This document shows, piece by piece, positions 42,011 to 42,110 of a stretch of 42,110 bases of DNA (position 1 is the stretch's first letter; every line of letters starts with the position of its first letter). The notes below the pieces were generated by a model. The model made no database searches, was not told the origin of the DNA, and saw only the letters and a list, made by a program, of their open reading frames with translations. Source of the DNA: Ruminococcus sp. (GTDB lineage Bacteria > Bacillota > Clostridia > Oscillospirales > Ruminococcaceae); the NCBI GenBank assembly GCA_017529875.1, contig JAFXNC010000007.1, positions 1 through 42,110 on the forward strand, in the 5' to 3' direction. Made by a program: the position numbers and the translations under genes.

Positions 42011-42016
42011 ATAATA

Positions 42017-42045
42017 ATAATACTGCAAAAGTCGAAAAAAGTCAA
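42017..42045 (-). promoter_or_regulatory. Sigma-A promoter of the signalling operon
   Basis: On the minus strand, TTGACT (42040-42045) and TATTAT (42017-42022) are 17 bases apart, one mismatch to consensus in each box. It gives a leader of about 98 nt before the ATG at 41912. The 65 bases upstream to the window end show no further feature. Confidence 0.8.
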
Positions 42046-42110
42046 TAAGTTAGGAAAAATTACTAAACACACAAACCACCCCATTACTTTTGTTGATGTT
42101 TTGGGAGAAA

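Noticed and set aside
40797..42014. 405-codon plus-strand frame opposite the REC-EAL gene
   Set aside because: The minus-strand frame has complete receiver and EAL motifs, a ribosome site and a promoter. The plus frame has none and crosses that promoter.

Overview
The window is about 42 kb of moderate-GC bacterial DNA, and every gene I accept lies on the minus strand. The features point to a Gram-positive anaerobe of the Clostridia, most like a Ruminococcus/Oscillospirales gut or rumen organism. These are strong AGGAGG ribosome sites, consensus sigma-A promoters (three TTGACA-17-TATAAT boxes), a VanY-type lipoprotein, a TagD-like cytidylyltransferase and a hybrid-kinase/HPt/EAL relay of clostridial style. 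The species call is inference. I saw no tRNA, rRNA, CRISPR array or insertion sequence.

Layout, in the direction of transcription from high to low coordinates. (1) 36982-42045 is a signalling operon: a REC-(degenerate GGDEF)-EAL protein, a stand-alone HPt protein, a hybrid histidine kinase with two receiver domains, and a decayed amino-acid-permease/histidine-kinase remnant, ended by a strong terminator. (2) 7882-36859 is a 28-gene, roughly 29-kb exopolysaccharide operon. It starts from one consensus promoter and ends at a strong terminator, with many 4-16 nt overlaps between genes. It encodes a PIG-L deacetylase, a PglC/WcaJ-type initiating sugar-phosphate transferase, GT2 and GT4 glycosyltransferases, Wzy, Wzx, a sulfotransferase, a TagD-like cytidylyltransferase, three membrane O-acyltransferases, and RmlA, RmlB and a VioA-like aminotransferase for a dTDP-4-amino-4,6-dideoxyhexose. 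It also encodes a PglD/VioB-like N-acyltransferase. (3) 1-7701 holds a small secreted protein, a lipoprotein fusing VanY carboxypeptidase to acetolactate decarboxylase, an ABC exporter pair with a giant coiled-coil FtsX-type permease, and the start of another secreted protein cut by the window edge.

The most unusual part lies inside the polysaccharide operon (8605-27569). A set of small-molecule enzymes not normally found in capsule loci is interleaved with the amino-sugar genes. It comprises a phosphonopyruvate-decarboxylase-like TPP enzyme with no PEP mutase in view, a U32-like TIM-barrel protein, an HpcH/HpaI-type C-C bond lyase and a divergent two-subunit class I fumarase with reversed gene order. 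It also has two MmgE/PrpD paralogues, a 2-hydroxyacid dehydrogenase, an AKR7-type aldo/keto reductase, three ATP-grasp ligases and an atypical PLP enzyme. My inference is that these enzymes make and attach an unusual carboxylic (possibly phosphonic or sulfonic) acyl group to the polymer, perhaps onto the 4-amino group of the dideoxy sugar, much as anthrose and modified viosamine are built elsewhere. That product is not demonstrated by the sequence.
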